Assembly: GCA_907165065.1 (NCBI GenBank)
Contig: OU015523.1
Coordinates: 26,625,834-26,689,833, forward strand
Length of the DNA: 64,000 bases
Source: Caprimulgus europaeus
Lineage: Eukaryota > Chordata > Aves > Caprimulgiformes > Caprimulgidae
Direction of reading: 5' to 3'
The position numbers and the translations under genes were made by a program. Below, one piece after another: positions 37,421-48,972 of the stretch (its first letter is position 1; each line of letters starts with the position of its first letter). The notes under the pieces are model-generated. The model was given only the letters and a program-made list of their open reading frames with translations. It did no database searches and was not told the origin of the DNA.

Positions 37421-40420
37421 ACAACCTCAAGGTTGAAGTAGAATAAGGTTGAAGTGGAGTAGAATGACTTGTGTTCTAGATGAGAGGAGCAGCATGGAAT
37501 ATCATGTGGCTTCATGAAGTTTGGGTTTAAAAACAAAACCATGAGCTGCGAACAGAAAAGCAGAGGCATAAGGAGACCTCTTGAGACTTTCAGAGCAAAG
37601 GGTTACAAAATGAAGTTGCTATTAGCTAAGAAAAGAGGGCAAAAAATCAATGTAAGACAGTAAAAATACAGTTGGAAATAGTCATATAGCAGGAAGTAGT
37701 GGGCATACAAAAGACCCTTTAGAAAGTGTCACTACCTCTACTTTTAGAGACTGTCCTCTAAAAGTAGACTGTCCTGACTGTACCTAGAAGAGAGTACTTT
37801 GGTCTTTGTGCCCATTCACTTGTTGACATCATTTCGCTTTCCATCTCCCTTTCTCCTTTGCTTAAGGAGTCCAAAATCACAATGGCAGCAACTCTTCTCG
37901 TTATTCTGGAGGCTTGGGTTATTTATGCTAACAGCTGCTCATATCTGCTATGGCTGCTAGGTTTGCATGTAATGTGATCATATATGATGGCAAAGTCTTT
38001 GGACACTGATTGAAGGAATGAATGATCCCACAAGAAAAATGTCTATACTTTGCTGGTAAATTAGCATCACCTTAACCTCAAAGAAGTATGTCAGTTTTCC
38101 CCAGCTGCACGTCTCCCACTGCTTATTCTTGGGTATAACAGAAAAGTCACAATTTCCAGTGATTACCAGTTCAGAGGAGCTATCTGGAGCTGCAGAAGGC
38201 TATCAGGTCTCCCTAGCAATGCAAATGTTGTCAGCCAATACAAGATGCTACTTACCCCTCTGCATGAGCAGCACACCTTAGTACCTGTGGCACATGCCTC
38301 AGAGCCCATTGGTAATTCTAAGATCTTGTCATTCATGAGCATTTGGAAAACAAACCCACCTGAATATTTCAGGGATGAAGAGTTAACCTGCCATCTGTTC
38401 AAAACTCATTTTTTCTATGTATCTGCACCTAGTCAAAAATATACTTGAAAAAGTTAGTGAAATAGAACAAACATGAAACACCCAAAGGAAATACTCATAA
38501 AAAAACCCAAACCAAACAAACAACAAGGTAGTTGAAAATGAAGAGTAGTTTTACAGCCATCTGTAGAGAAATGATGGAAGATGAAGAGTTGTGAACATAA
38601 TGCTTTTGAAAATGGAAATTATTAAAGATTTCTTTATTTTACTCTTTTCTGAAATCAAATTCTTTGAGAAATCACAATTGTACTCAAGCTAGCAAGAACA
38701 CACTTAGCAGTACCTTCCCCTGATAGGAGTCAATATTTCCTTTGAATTCAACACAACTGGGACTTCAGTCATGTTGCTGACATAAATTTTCTAAGGATAC
38801 TCAAAACTGCCTCACTAACCCGCTTAGGTGAGTTTATCCAGCCACACAAATACTTCCTTAATGCAAGATCCCATGGTGCTAAACAAGGTTGTATTCTCCT
38901 TATTTCTTCTAGTAAATCTTCTTAGTAAAACATTTTTAGGCACCTGTGATCTGAGAAAAGCTTGCATGTTGTTTAGATTCACAGCTACAGTAAGCTTGCT
39001 GGCACTAATTATGCTCTTCTGGCTGCCATTCATGTCCTCTGCTAGGTGCTTTATAGTTTGTAAAATATTCCATCTAAAAGTTTTGTATATGGAAAATGGA
39101 AGAAAAGGAGTTTTAATCTCACAATGTGTTTAAAAAATACAGTTTTGGTTTTTTTAGCTGTTACCTGTATCACACTGTGGAAATGAGCAAATTGGGCAGT
39201 AAAAGAGTCATTTTGCTGCTTTTCCATTATACTAAGTTCCAAATGGACTGTTAATTTTGCCTGGTAAGGTACTACTGAAGTCAAACTGAGAAACAACAGG
39301 AGCAACAGTTAAAAATGAAGGAGCTGCACAAGCAGAGGAGACAATGCCTCTGCACAGCTGGAGAGGCAGAAACCTTACCCAGGATGTTGGGAACCAGCAG
39401 GATGAGGCTAGGAGAACCTGTTAAAATAGTCATAAAAAGCTAGAGTTATGACACTCATTGGGATCTACCTACTGTTACACAGGCTTGGTCACAAACATAC
39501 TTTGGAGAAACCTCAGAAGTACTGTACTGATACACTTGTGCCCTTTGTGCCACATCTCCAGCGAGCAGTTGTATCTCCAAGCACACCCTTAGGGCTCGCT
39601 TTGCCTGGAGGAAAGCCATTGACTCCAATCAGCTGTCAATGAAAAGCACATTAGTTAATAAATCCACCATAGTACAAGCAGTGAAGGACTACAAATATGA
39701 CAGTGCCTTGGTTTTGGGAGGCAGTGTGGAAGGGAGCCAGATCCCTGCCCTCCTGCCCAGAAGGTGGTCTCCGGTGGGCAAGTCGTCTATTTGCAAGCCA
39801 GAGTCTGCACTGCAGCTGCCAGCACAATTTGCTTCTTGTCAATAAAACAGCAGAGGCACTAGGGCTCTGTATTAGTCAATAGTAATGAAGCTCAAATTAA
39901 TTCCAATATTAGTTCCTAGTTCAACAAAGAAAAAAGGCAACCTGAAAACAACCCTAGGAAAAAAAAAAACCTGTGTGAGATCCCAGATGGCAATAGGGAA
40001 AGCTTTGTTCCTGCTGACTTTTTTTAAGAGCTAAATTACCTTCTGTTTGGGGTTTCATTAAATATAAGCCCCTAAAGCTTGTTTCTTCATAGTCTGGAGT
40101 TTTAAATCAAGATTTGTAATTCCCAGGTGATGAAGTAGCTGACAAATTTCTTGGCAGCCTTGTGTGAGCACACATTTTGTGCTTTTTCCATTCAGATGGC
40201 ATTTGGTACCTTCCTTGACTTGGTTGAATGCCTCATGACAAATGCAATTATTCCTTTCACATGTGTGCAGCTCCGTCTGGGTCTCATGTGTGTAGGTTAA
40301 TGAGAGATTTATTAACATGAAAACCTCACTACCATGAGTCTTGACTCAGGCAAGAGTTTTTGAGTAGAAGGTCTCCCCAAGACTAAAAGGCACTTTCAGG
40401 GGTTAGACCCATCAGACAAA
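37421..40420. other. Intergenic, no gene seen
   Basis: AT-rich sequence. The open frames (up to 101 codons, 38828-39133) have no recognisable product or convincing splice context. Confidence 0.45.
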
Positions 40421-40590
40421 AGTCATGCCTTGTTGAAGTCAATGAGAATCATGCTGTTAAATGGCCAGGGGCAGAGTTTTACTGGTGGAGTTTTGTGCCG
40501 TGAGCTACCTTGTGGCGAGCTCTCGGCCTGACTGCAGACAGTGGCGATGCACTGATTCACACCAGCTGAGAGCCCGGCTGCTCCATTTCA
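40421..40590. repeat. Possible ancient amniote interspersed repeat
   Basis: The phrases TTGAAGTCAATGAGAATCAT and ATTCACACCAGCTGAGAGCC resemble an old sequence that I know from many reptile and bird genomes (of the type TTGACTTCAATGGGA ... TTTACACCAGCTGAGGATC). A smaller piece of the same type (CATCAACTTCAGCAGGATTT) lies at 48525-48545. Assigned by eye only. Confidence 0.35.
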
Positions 40591-43500
40591 CACTCGAGAA
40601 GCAATCTGTGTCTGCTCAGTAATGCATGCAAGTGTGTACTTAAAGTTAAGCATGTGGTTAAATGTCTGCTGAAGTGGGCCTCAGAGCATAAAAGATGAGT
40701 ATAGTTTCCTCCTCTAACTACCCTTTTAAAAATAATTTCATCCACTATTTTGCATGCTTTTAGGGAAATGATGCTATGAACTGCTCTGATTACCTGCTGT
40801 CAGTGAGCTGCATGACTTTTTCTAGCACAAAAAAACAAAAGTGAAAAGCATGTTAAGTGCTTCTTCAGTGAAAGTAATTATTTTAATGCATTGTCTAAGT
40901 GCTCATATAAAAGCCACAATTAGTAAAAATGCATTGACTCAAGTATTCTTATGCACAATGTCCAAATTCCTTAAGGCTAGCAGGTAGCAAAGCCTGTGTT
41001 CTGAAATAGATTTCAATTTTCTTGTTAATAACCTGAGTATTTCTACCAGGTACAGCCCTTTGTTTGCAATTAGTGCTACAAACGATACTAATGGTTCTGT
41101 CACAGGGTGCTGAATGACATGTTTTCCTCAGAGTGCCACCCCATAACTTACATCAGGCACAACTATGTGCTCTTTTAGTCTCAACCTAAACTACCTAATT
41201 ATGAGATTTAGTTATTTTTAGAGTGGAAGCTGCAGCCAAATGTGAAAATAGTGCATTCAACACTTTGAGTTCACTTTGATCATTGTTGAAAGACTGTCAT
41301 TTACTTTTTACATTTACTTTTCACTAACATGGCTGAAAGAAGTCTTCTGCTTTTGCTGTGGCTTGGTTTACTCAGAGCTAGTTCAAAAGTGATTGGTTGA
41401 TTTTATTTCTTTCAGTCTCCTGAGAGTCACAGTCTAACTCTTCCAATATGCTCTTACAGAGATTCTGTATTTAGATGTCTGGAGATTTGAATTTGGGTTT
41501 ATAGAAGTTTGGTTGTTTGTTTCAGGAGAAGAAATACAATCATATCAGATGCTGTAAAAAGCCCATAAGAGTTACAACCAAGATCTCATGGGCTGCAGGT
41601 TACTTTAAAAGCTCCTCAAATCTCTAGTACATGGTTCAACCAGTCTCCACAATTCCCACTTCCCCAGGGCAGAATTCCTACTGTCAACTTTTTTCTACTG
41701 CTTCAAATATTGCAGCATGTAATTTCAAAATGTAAATGTCTCTATCCCTCCCCAAAGTTCCTGCATTAAATTAGAATTTAAATATGAAAATTGTTAGCCT
41801 GACAGTATTGGCCAAACCATTGAACTTTGAACTCAGTGTTTTCTCTCTTTTATCCCACATTGTTTAGGAAGTACAATGATATATGGTATTACTTATAAAA
41901 AGAGAGCTTTTCTGTGCTAGCTGCCAAATATCCATGTGCAGGCAAAGACAGACCTTGTGCCAAAGAAGGTATCATTGTAACTGTTCCTAGGTCTGTATTT
42001 TTACCACTGACCTGTGACAAGCAGTATCTTCACTTACTCCATGCTCCAGTGCCATCACCAGCTGTGTAGAAAAAAATCTTCCAGTACTTTTAAAAGCAAA
42101 ATATATGCACCTGTCCTTTCCCTCTTTTCTCTCTATTTTGACTACTAAGCCTACAATGGAACAACTCACTGATGCTGATTAGAGAAATCTCTCCCTTCAA
42201 GGATGAAAAATGCTTTCATAGGCAAAGCAGGGAGAAGAAAGTACGCTTTGGCAACAGAAGGAACAGACTGGCTTTGCAACCATTCAATTTCTCAGCAAGC
42301 ACATTAGGCAGTTTAAAGTTACTCTTCCATAGATGCTTGCTGCTGAATGCAATACGCCTCCATAGCAAACAGAAGAAGAAGTAAAAAATCAGTCATCAAA
42401 GACCAGGGCTGTGTAAGAAGAAAGGAACATTGCAACCTGAAATAGAAATAATGTCTGGATCATACTTTTACGTTGTGTTCAAAGGCTATTTATCTGTGTA
42501 GTACCTTAGAAGAAAAGCAGTACTAAGTGTCTTTCTGTTTCTCTAGAGGACTGCCCACTTATTTTAGGGCTATGGTGGATAAAGCTATGAAATACACAGT
42601 CTATACCTGTGAGCAGACTGATATGAACATGCAGGTAACATTATTTCAGATCGCAGACTCAAACATTAAGTAATAGCCTCAGGCCCTGCCTTAGGAACTC
42701 CTCCGTAGTACCTTTGATACAACAAATGTAGTCATACAGGCACTGAGACATAAAAATAAAGAGGGAAAAGAGGAAAAAAAAACCCTAATCAGAGTACAAG
42801 ATGATGGAATGATTTGAAATGAGATGTCCCAAATTCCTTTGCAGCAGGAGTTGTGTGGGTGAAGAGATCATGCAGAGCAAAACAGGGTTATCCCTCCACA
42901 CATGCATGAGGCCCTTGCCAAACCTCTCGTGTTCCTGAGAGACAGTACACTTGTGCTTCCCCGGGGTGCCACCTCTTGAGTCAGGTAGATCTGTTACAAA
43001 GATCCACCAAAAAGAAAAAGTGGCTTCCTTCAAAAGAAATTCCCAAAGCACGTTGATGGTGACACTATCTTTGACCACAGAATAAGCACCATCTCTTCTG
43101 AACAGATATTTGCTCGTCTCAGGTCTGAGGATCCTTCACACTAGTTGTCTGAAATGTATTAGCTTTTAGCTGTTGTATCTTAAATTTGTGACTGCAGAAG
43201 GAATTTGCAGGATTTGTTACCACGATAAATACAAAAGGTGTCAAAATAACGTATTTCATTTGTAAAAGTTTAAAATGAGAAAAAATGTAACTACAGCCAG
43301 AGAATATTTTCGTCCCTTCCCAATATTTTTGCACATCAATATAAAGGTTTTAAAATGGAGCTTGTTTTTCCATGGAGAGTACAACTCTTGATTTAGTAAA
43401 CCACAATATTCAATATATTTAAGCAAACAACTTCTTAATTCTTGCTGGCATTTTAATGACTCAGTGTTTACTTTGATTTAAAATTGTTTTTTAAACGATC

Positions 43501-44310
43501 TCAATTCCTTTTTACTCAGGTAGAATAGATAATCTTCGCTGACATGAAGCAAGCAGTGCTAAATAGGTCTAAACAGACCATATGACTTTAAATTTAAAAA
43601 GAAGAAAGGCACTCCAGAAGATTCATTTCACTGGTGTTCTACCCAGTGATAAGATTCAAGGGTCTCATCCAAACTACCAATGCATCAAGAGCAAGAGCAG
43701 CCTGATCCTGAAAGGTCCTGAACACTCTTAGAAGGGATCCATTACTGTTTCGCATGTTCACACCCAGGAGATGTTTTGTAGACACAGGGGCTCTGACCAA
43801 AAGCCAAGGTTAGCAAGGGGTGAGCTCTGAAAATAGGTGTGAGACAACTTCAGATCAGTAATCCGGGTACTATTCCCTGTACATGAGCATGCCCCGTGGG
43901 AAGAGCTTGCTGCAGGAGGCAACCTTGCATGTTCTTGACCAGTTCAAGGAAAAAGTGCAAAGGAATCAATTGACTTGTTTGAAATGATTAACACAATTGA
44001 TTCCTTTCTGGCAGCCTTGAATGTCATTTAGGCTGCTGAGACTCCTTTTTCAAGTATTGCTTACCCTGACTATGGCCAAACTCCTCTAGATTTTTCCATC
44101 CATTTTTCTTAGGTAAAGCAAAAAAAAATCCCTGCTTTCTGGTTTTGGTGGTTGCTTTTAGAGTCTTTCTTTATTTCAGCTGTTATCAGAGAAAATAGCA
44201 GCATTCCAGGGCTCTGTTTTGGGTGATGCATGTTTTATTTTCCCTGATCCTGTCTGCCATACCAGTGTTATATAATAGATATTATTAAGTATCAAAATGG
44301 GTAATTTTAT
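40591..44310. other. Intergenic, no gene seen
   Basis: AT-rich sequence to the left of the candidate minus-strand terminal exon, so it would lie downstream of that transcript. No recognisable gene or transposon. Confidence 0.45.
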
Positions 44311-44311
44311 T
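44306..44311 (-). terminator. Poly(A) signal AATAAA (candidate)
   Basis: A canonical AATAAA on the minus strand lies 67 bases after the stop codon of the candidate terminal exon at 44378-44602. A second copy of the hexamer lies about 75 bases further on, near 44230. Confidence 0.35.
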
Positions 44312-44377
44312 AGATATTATTAAAAACTAAAAATGTGGATATTCCTGAAGGAGGAGAGAAGTAGGCACCTATATCTC

Positions 44378-44602
44378 ATTGATTCTGGTCAGCTAGAAGT
44401 TTCTGAAGACCAAAGTCTTCCATTGGTCCACAAAAGTTATCTGAAATAGAAGGTATTGTAATTAAAATCTGTTGCCTATTAGGATCCATGTCATCAAGCG
44501 TGACCTCTAAACAGCGCACCTCAGTTTTGTACTTCCAGTCTCTTGATGGTAGGTGACTTTCAGATACTAAAAAATCCACAGAATTAGCTGGAGCTTTGGG
44601 AG
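44378..44602 (-). CDS. Candidate 3'-terminal coding exon of an unidentified gene
   Basis: The sequence before 44602 on the minus strand is a strong splice acceptor: a long pyrimidine tract (CTTCCTCCTTTTCTATACC) then TTTTCAG. From there a frame entered in phase 1 (two bases complete a codon) stays open for about 74 codons to a TGA, whose last base is at about 44376. An AATAAA follows 67 bases later. The predicted tail is charged and not repetitive; recognisable words are SESHLPSRDWKYKTEVRCLE, then DDMDPNRQQ, and PMEDFGLQKLLADQNQ at the end. I do not recognise the family. It could be the end of a gene lying between GRIK1 and the next gene upstream, a decayed exon, or chance: open runs this long do occur in 64 kb of such DNA. 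The combination of acceptor, frame and poly(A) signal is what sets it apart. Confidence 0.33.
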
Positions 44603-44611
44603 CTGAAAAGG

Positions 44612-47600
44612 TATAGAAAAGGAGGAAGTGCAAAAGTTCTGTGTTTTTCCTACTAGGTGTAGTATCTCCTCACTAAGACTGCCAGCGATGGGATCAGCTG
44701 TACTTTTTGTTTTCAAGATATGATGTATAATTAATTTCCATTACAGTGCAAAGGGCTGCTTGCTCAGTCATAATCATATCACTTATTTTCTAAAATAACA
44801 GATAAGCACTGATTTGTCAGACATTATATTTGTAACTACATCTCAGACTTTTAAACAGAAAATGCCAGCTATGATCTGGCTTGGGTTAGAAAATTACCAG
44901 AGTGCAATTCTTAGAGAGATATAGGTCCATTGTTGTTATTCCATTAGTGGATATCAAGTAATATCACACATCTGGTCTCACCAAATTCTTCAAAATGAGT
45001 GCACTGTCTTGTTGCTTGAAACTCTACAGTTGCCTTAACATGTTATCAATATGCATTCAAATTGAAGACCCAGGTGCTTCAGTGCCCAGCAACCCTCAAT
45101 ATTTCTTGTATAAATCTATTTAAAATATGACCTTAGTAAATGAGGTTAAATTATGTAAATTTGATTCTTGAAATCTATCCAAGATACCACTTCTGAATGT
45201 CTCCTAGCTTCTTTAGGTTGTGAATGGATTCTTTTCAGACTTGTATCTCCACTTTATAGGGTGCTTTGGACTGCATCCCTATGTCTTGGGTCAAGGCTTT
45301 GTCCTAGCACATGAAATTGCAGATACTTAATCAACAATGGAAAAAATTGAGTTAATCTGACTTAATAACTGATAAAGATTCCAGTCTACTGTTAGATTCT
45401 TTTGCTTTCCTGATTCTTTTGCAAATGTAACATGTTAATAAAAAAGCAGCCTTTTTTTAATGCTAAATTAGCCTGTGATTTTTTTTTTACAGCAGCACCT
45501 GTGTTATTCCTAAATTCCCCTCATTATAATTTTACCCATATATATCTATACAGTATTTCTTAGACAAACAAGAGAGCAACTGATTGCACAAAAAGAAGCA
45601 AAAAAATTAGACACTGCTCCACTATATTTCAAGTTCAGCCTTTGATATTCTATAATCAGAGGTGGAAAACATGGTAGGACATTGCTTTTTCTCAAAGCTT
45701 CCTCACTTTGGTCTTTAAAATTCTGTATCTGTTGTTTAGACTCCTACAGGTGTCATTTTGAACAAGTATCTTCATGAAACAATCTGCATCACTGTGAATT
45801 TGTTCACAAACGTATCCATTGTGCAAGCCTTGCGTCCCGAGCCTGTTTCAGATCCTTCATCCAAGGGTCCTGGGTCACGCTGATAGGAACTGGTTATCAT
45901 GTTCCTGCACTGCTGCAAGCTCAGCTGACCTCTGGGCAGAACCACACTGGAAATGTGGAAAGGAGTATGTTCTCTTGGTCTCAGTCCTTCAGCAGCAAAA
46001 GTCCTCTTTGTTTAGATGTGCCTGAAATTCCAAGTGTCATAATTAAAGACCCTAGGGCAATTATGGACTCAGTGGCAAGTCTGGTCTATTCAAATAGCAT
46101 CCAGAACAGAAAAGTTACCCCATAGCAATCCACACAGAAAAAAGTCACCTACGCTTACGTTCCTTGTCCAAGTGCTGTTTAGTAATTCTGGAGCTGCGAT
46201 CACTATCCCTCTGGGGTGCAGGAACAGTTGGGGTTATTAGGACCAGCCATCGGATGTCAGTGTTGAGCTGCATGAATCCAGTAAAATGGCTCTCACCAAC
46301 AGCCAGAAAAACTCTTGGGTCTTAAAGGTCTTTCAGTTAGTTTCAGGTAATTTGTCACTAAGTTTAACCTGGGAGACAAAGTAATTTGTCAGCATGTGGA
46401 TGTGCACATATGTGTTTATGTGTTTGGATTTTGATGACTTAGGGAATGCCACTCCCATGGATTCATCACACATTGTGCATTTGGATCAAGACAGCACTCA
46501 GTTCTTCATGGCAATATTAATGTTTTTTTTCTAACAGGCATGACTAATTTGCTACTGCTAATCCTGGAGATATCAAGAGTTTTCAGTCTAAAATTAGTAA
46601 CATTGTTCCATTAATAAGCAGGCATTTGCTTTCAAGGACACATCCAACACAAAAAATCTAAATAGTTAATAAGAAAGTGGGAAAATTTGCAAAATTATTT
46701 GATGTCACTTAAAGTAAGTGGGCAACTGGGTCAGAAAATCCACAGCAATAACTCCCATGGGTGTTACAACAGTTGCCTGCTTGCAACCTACCGGCTGATA
46801 AGCAGTAATTGTCTGTTTATGGTCTTTGCCTGTCCCACTTCTGGAAAATGTCTTGGTTTGAAGCTGTTGCACACAGGCTTAACTTAATGTTGTTCACCTC
46901 ATAATTTGTGCTAGATCCATAACTGAACTGTGCACAGGGGCAGCCACAGCAGTTCAGCTAGCTGAGAATACAGTTCAGAAGTAAACAGTACTCATAACAG
47001 AAATGTGTGTACCAGGACAGGTGATTAGCTTTGTGAAAGGAGAATAGTCCAACAGGCATCTTAATACTGCTAGTAACTGTAGGTGCAATAGATGTAATTA
47101 TTTTTCTGCTTTTTAGCCATGTTTCTAGCCTAACTCACTCAGTTGTAGGGAGAAGAAATTAAGAAAAGTAGGTAGGTAGGGAAAATAAGGAAGAAAAAAG
47201 TTCAGGTTAGGAAGAAGTTTTCCATTTGCTGCTGGGTTTTGAGTATTGGGGGTGTTTTTGACTGTCCAGGGTTTGGGAGCACCTCCTGCAATATTTCAGG
47301 AGTCCCCTGTAGGACTCAGCAACATTAAATGAAGTAGCTGCTACGACAGAAGTAAAGCCTCCCTTGCTAGTGCAGTTAGGATCACTGCATTGCCCAGCAG
47401 AAGCTGAAGAGGTTTAGCTGTAAGGACACATGGCTCAGCTAGAATCCTCCTCATTTGCTGAGAACTTGTATGGTACCATTGGCAAGAGATAGCCAAATCA
47501 ACATGATTTTGCCTACTAAACCAACCAAGCAAAACTACCTTATGTCTTATGTTGTTTGGCAGATTTACTCTCAGAAATGCAACCAGCATTCTGGAATTAT

Positions 47601-48340
47601 TTGTGATGGAAGATCTAAGACCCTCTTCCTAATGTAATTAAAATTGCATTTATCAAAAATTGGAAAACCTAAACCAAGAAAGACTGAGATACACTCCAAG
47701 TTTGCCCCAGCTAAGCGGTTAGATGTCTCTCTTAGAAATGGGCAACACTTTTCCCTTTCTGAAGGAGGCAGACAGACTGTTTGACCTGAGGCTCTGGGAA
47801 GCAGGATTTTAGTGATCCTACATGTCTCCTACATCAGCTACTGCATCTGACCAAAGCCAGGGATTGCACAGTTAGACAGTGCAGAGGTTATGGGTCATAT
47901 GAAACAGCTTTTACTGAAAAGCTTTCTAAGAAAACTTAGTAACGAGTGCCTAATTGGGATTGCCTAGTTGTGAATTATTCTTGCATGATTGGCTCTTTGA
48001 TTCTTAAAATGGGTAAAGACCTTCATTTCTAAGCTGTCCTGTTTGCCTCATTGCTTGAGGTAACTGATGCTGTTTCATTCTTGCATGAAATGTACAGAAT
48101 ACTTGTGTTTGTACATAATATCAGATACGGTTTCCCTCAGCTCTCCAAGGAGGCTTGCATACCAGAGCTTAATGACTCAATATCCATTGTAGATACCAGC
48201 ATGCTGACAATTTCAGGTATTTATCCTTTTCTTATTACACCAGTATTTGAGCATCTCATGTCCTTCAGTGCTTTTGCCCTCATCATAACTAACATCCCAC
48301 TTCTAACATCCCAACCCAGGCCCTCCTCTTTCCCTTGCAG
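44612..48340. other. Intergenic, no assigned gene
   Basis: AT-rich sequence with a short GTAG run near 47167-47180 and several open frames under 110 codons. One of them (48051-48377, plus strand, 108 codons) overlaps the acceptor of the candidate exon at 48341 in a different frame. Confidence 0.4.
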
Positions 48341-48546
48341 TCGGGGATTTGAGCCCTTTTGTGGATGTAGGTGTTAGCAACCTGCTGAACATCTCCCAGG
48401 AGTTCAGCAGCAGAAGAGGCACCCTGAATCTTTTTCCCCACATCCAAAGCAACCATTCTGAAGAGTGGCTGCTGTCGCCTATGCAGGACAGACCTTTGCT
48501 CCAGTGGCTGAATTGCTGCATTTCCATCAACTTCAGCAGGATTTAA
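48341..48546 (+). CDS. Candidate 3'-terminal exon of an unidentified plus-strand transcript
   Basis: A strong acceptor (GGCCCTCCTCTTTCCCTTGCAG over 48319-48340) is followed by a frame entered in phase 1. It is open for 67 codons to a TAA at 48544-48546 and would encode a short tail with words such as LSPFVDVGVSNLLN and SEEWLLSPMQDRPLLQWL. A canonical AATAAA lies at 48700-48705, about 155 bases past the stop. No domain is recognised. The last 25 bases resemble an old interspersed repeat (CATCAACTTCAGCAGGATTT), which argues for exonised repeat or a non-coding transcript and not for a conserved protein. Confidence 0.27.
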
Positions 48547-48699
48547 GACTGCTCCTCACCTTTGAAAATCACACATACAGAGTTTCTGTGCTGTGCATGG
48601 GCTGGAAAATGGGAACATCTACATGCTTGTATGTTAACAGGCTCCACAAAAAACATATTCTCGTATTTCTGAGTGCATGTAGAGACTTGCAAACAGATT

Positions 48700-48705
48700 A
48701 ATAAA
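48700..48705 (+). terminator. Poly(A) signal AATAAA (candidate)
   Basis: Canonical hexamer in an ATTAATAAAATTTATAAG context, placed where the poly(A) signal of the transcript ending in 48341-48546 would be. Confidence 0.3.
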
Positions 48706-48894
48706 ATTTATAAGTGTGTGACTTCTCAGCTTTTGCTTTTTTGAGAAGGGTTGAGATTTGCTGTAGTGATCCTGAGGCAGAGCTACAGCAGCCAGTTAGA
48801 CAGTAATGGCTTTATCAGTTGAGGAAAGTGAAAATCTAAATGTTAAATAATTATAACCTCTTGCAGTCATACACTCTGCAAAAAGAGTTCTGAC

Positions 48895-48972
48895 AGTAAC
48901 ACATTGTCCTTTTCTTCCCGGATTTGCATCCTAAGTAACATATTGTCCTTTTCTTCTCTGATTTGCATCCTG
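48895..48972. repeat. Two-copy 39-bp tandem duplication
   Basis: AGTAACACATTGTCCTTTTC continuing to GGATTTGCATCCTA is repeated once, starting at 48934, with a few substitutions. Each unit contains ATTTGCAT, a perfect octamer (POU factor) motif on one strand, so the duplication also doubles that site. Confidence 0.9.
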
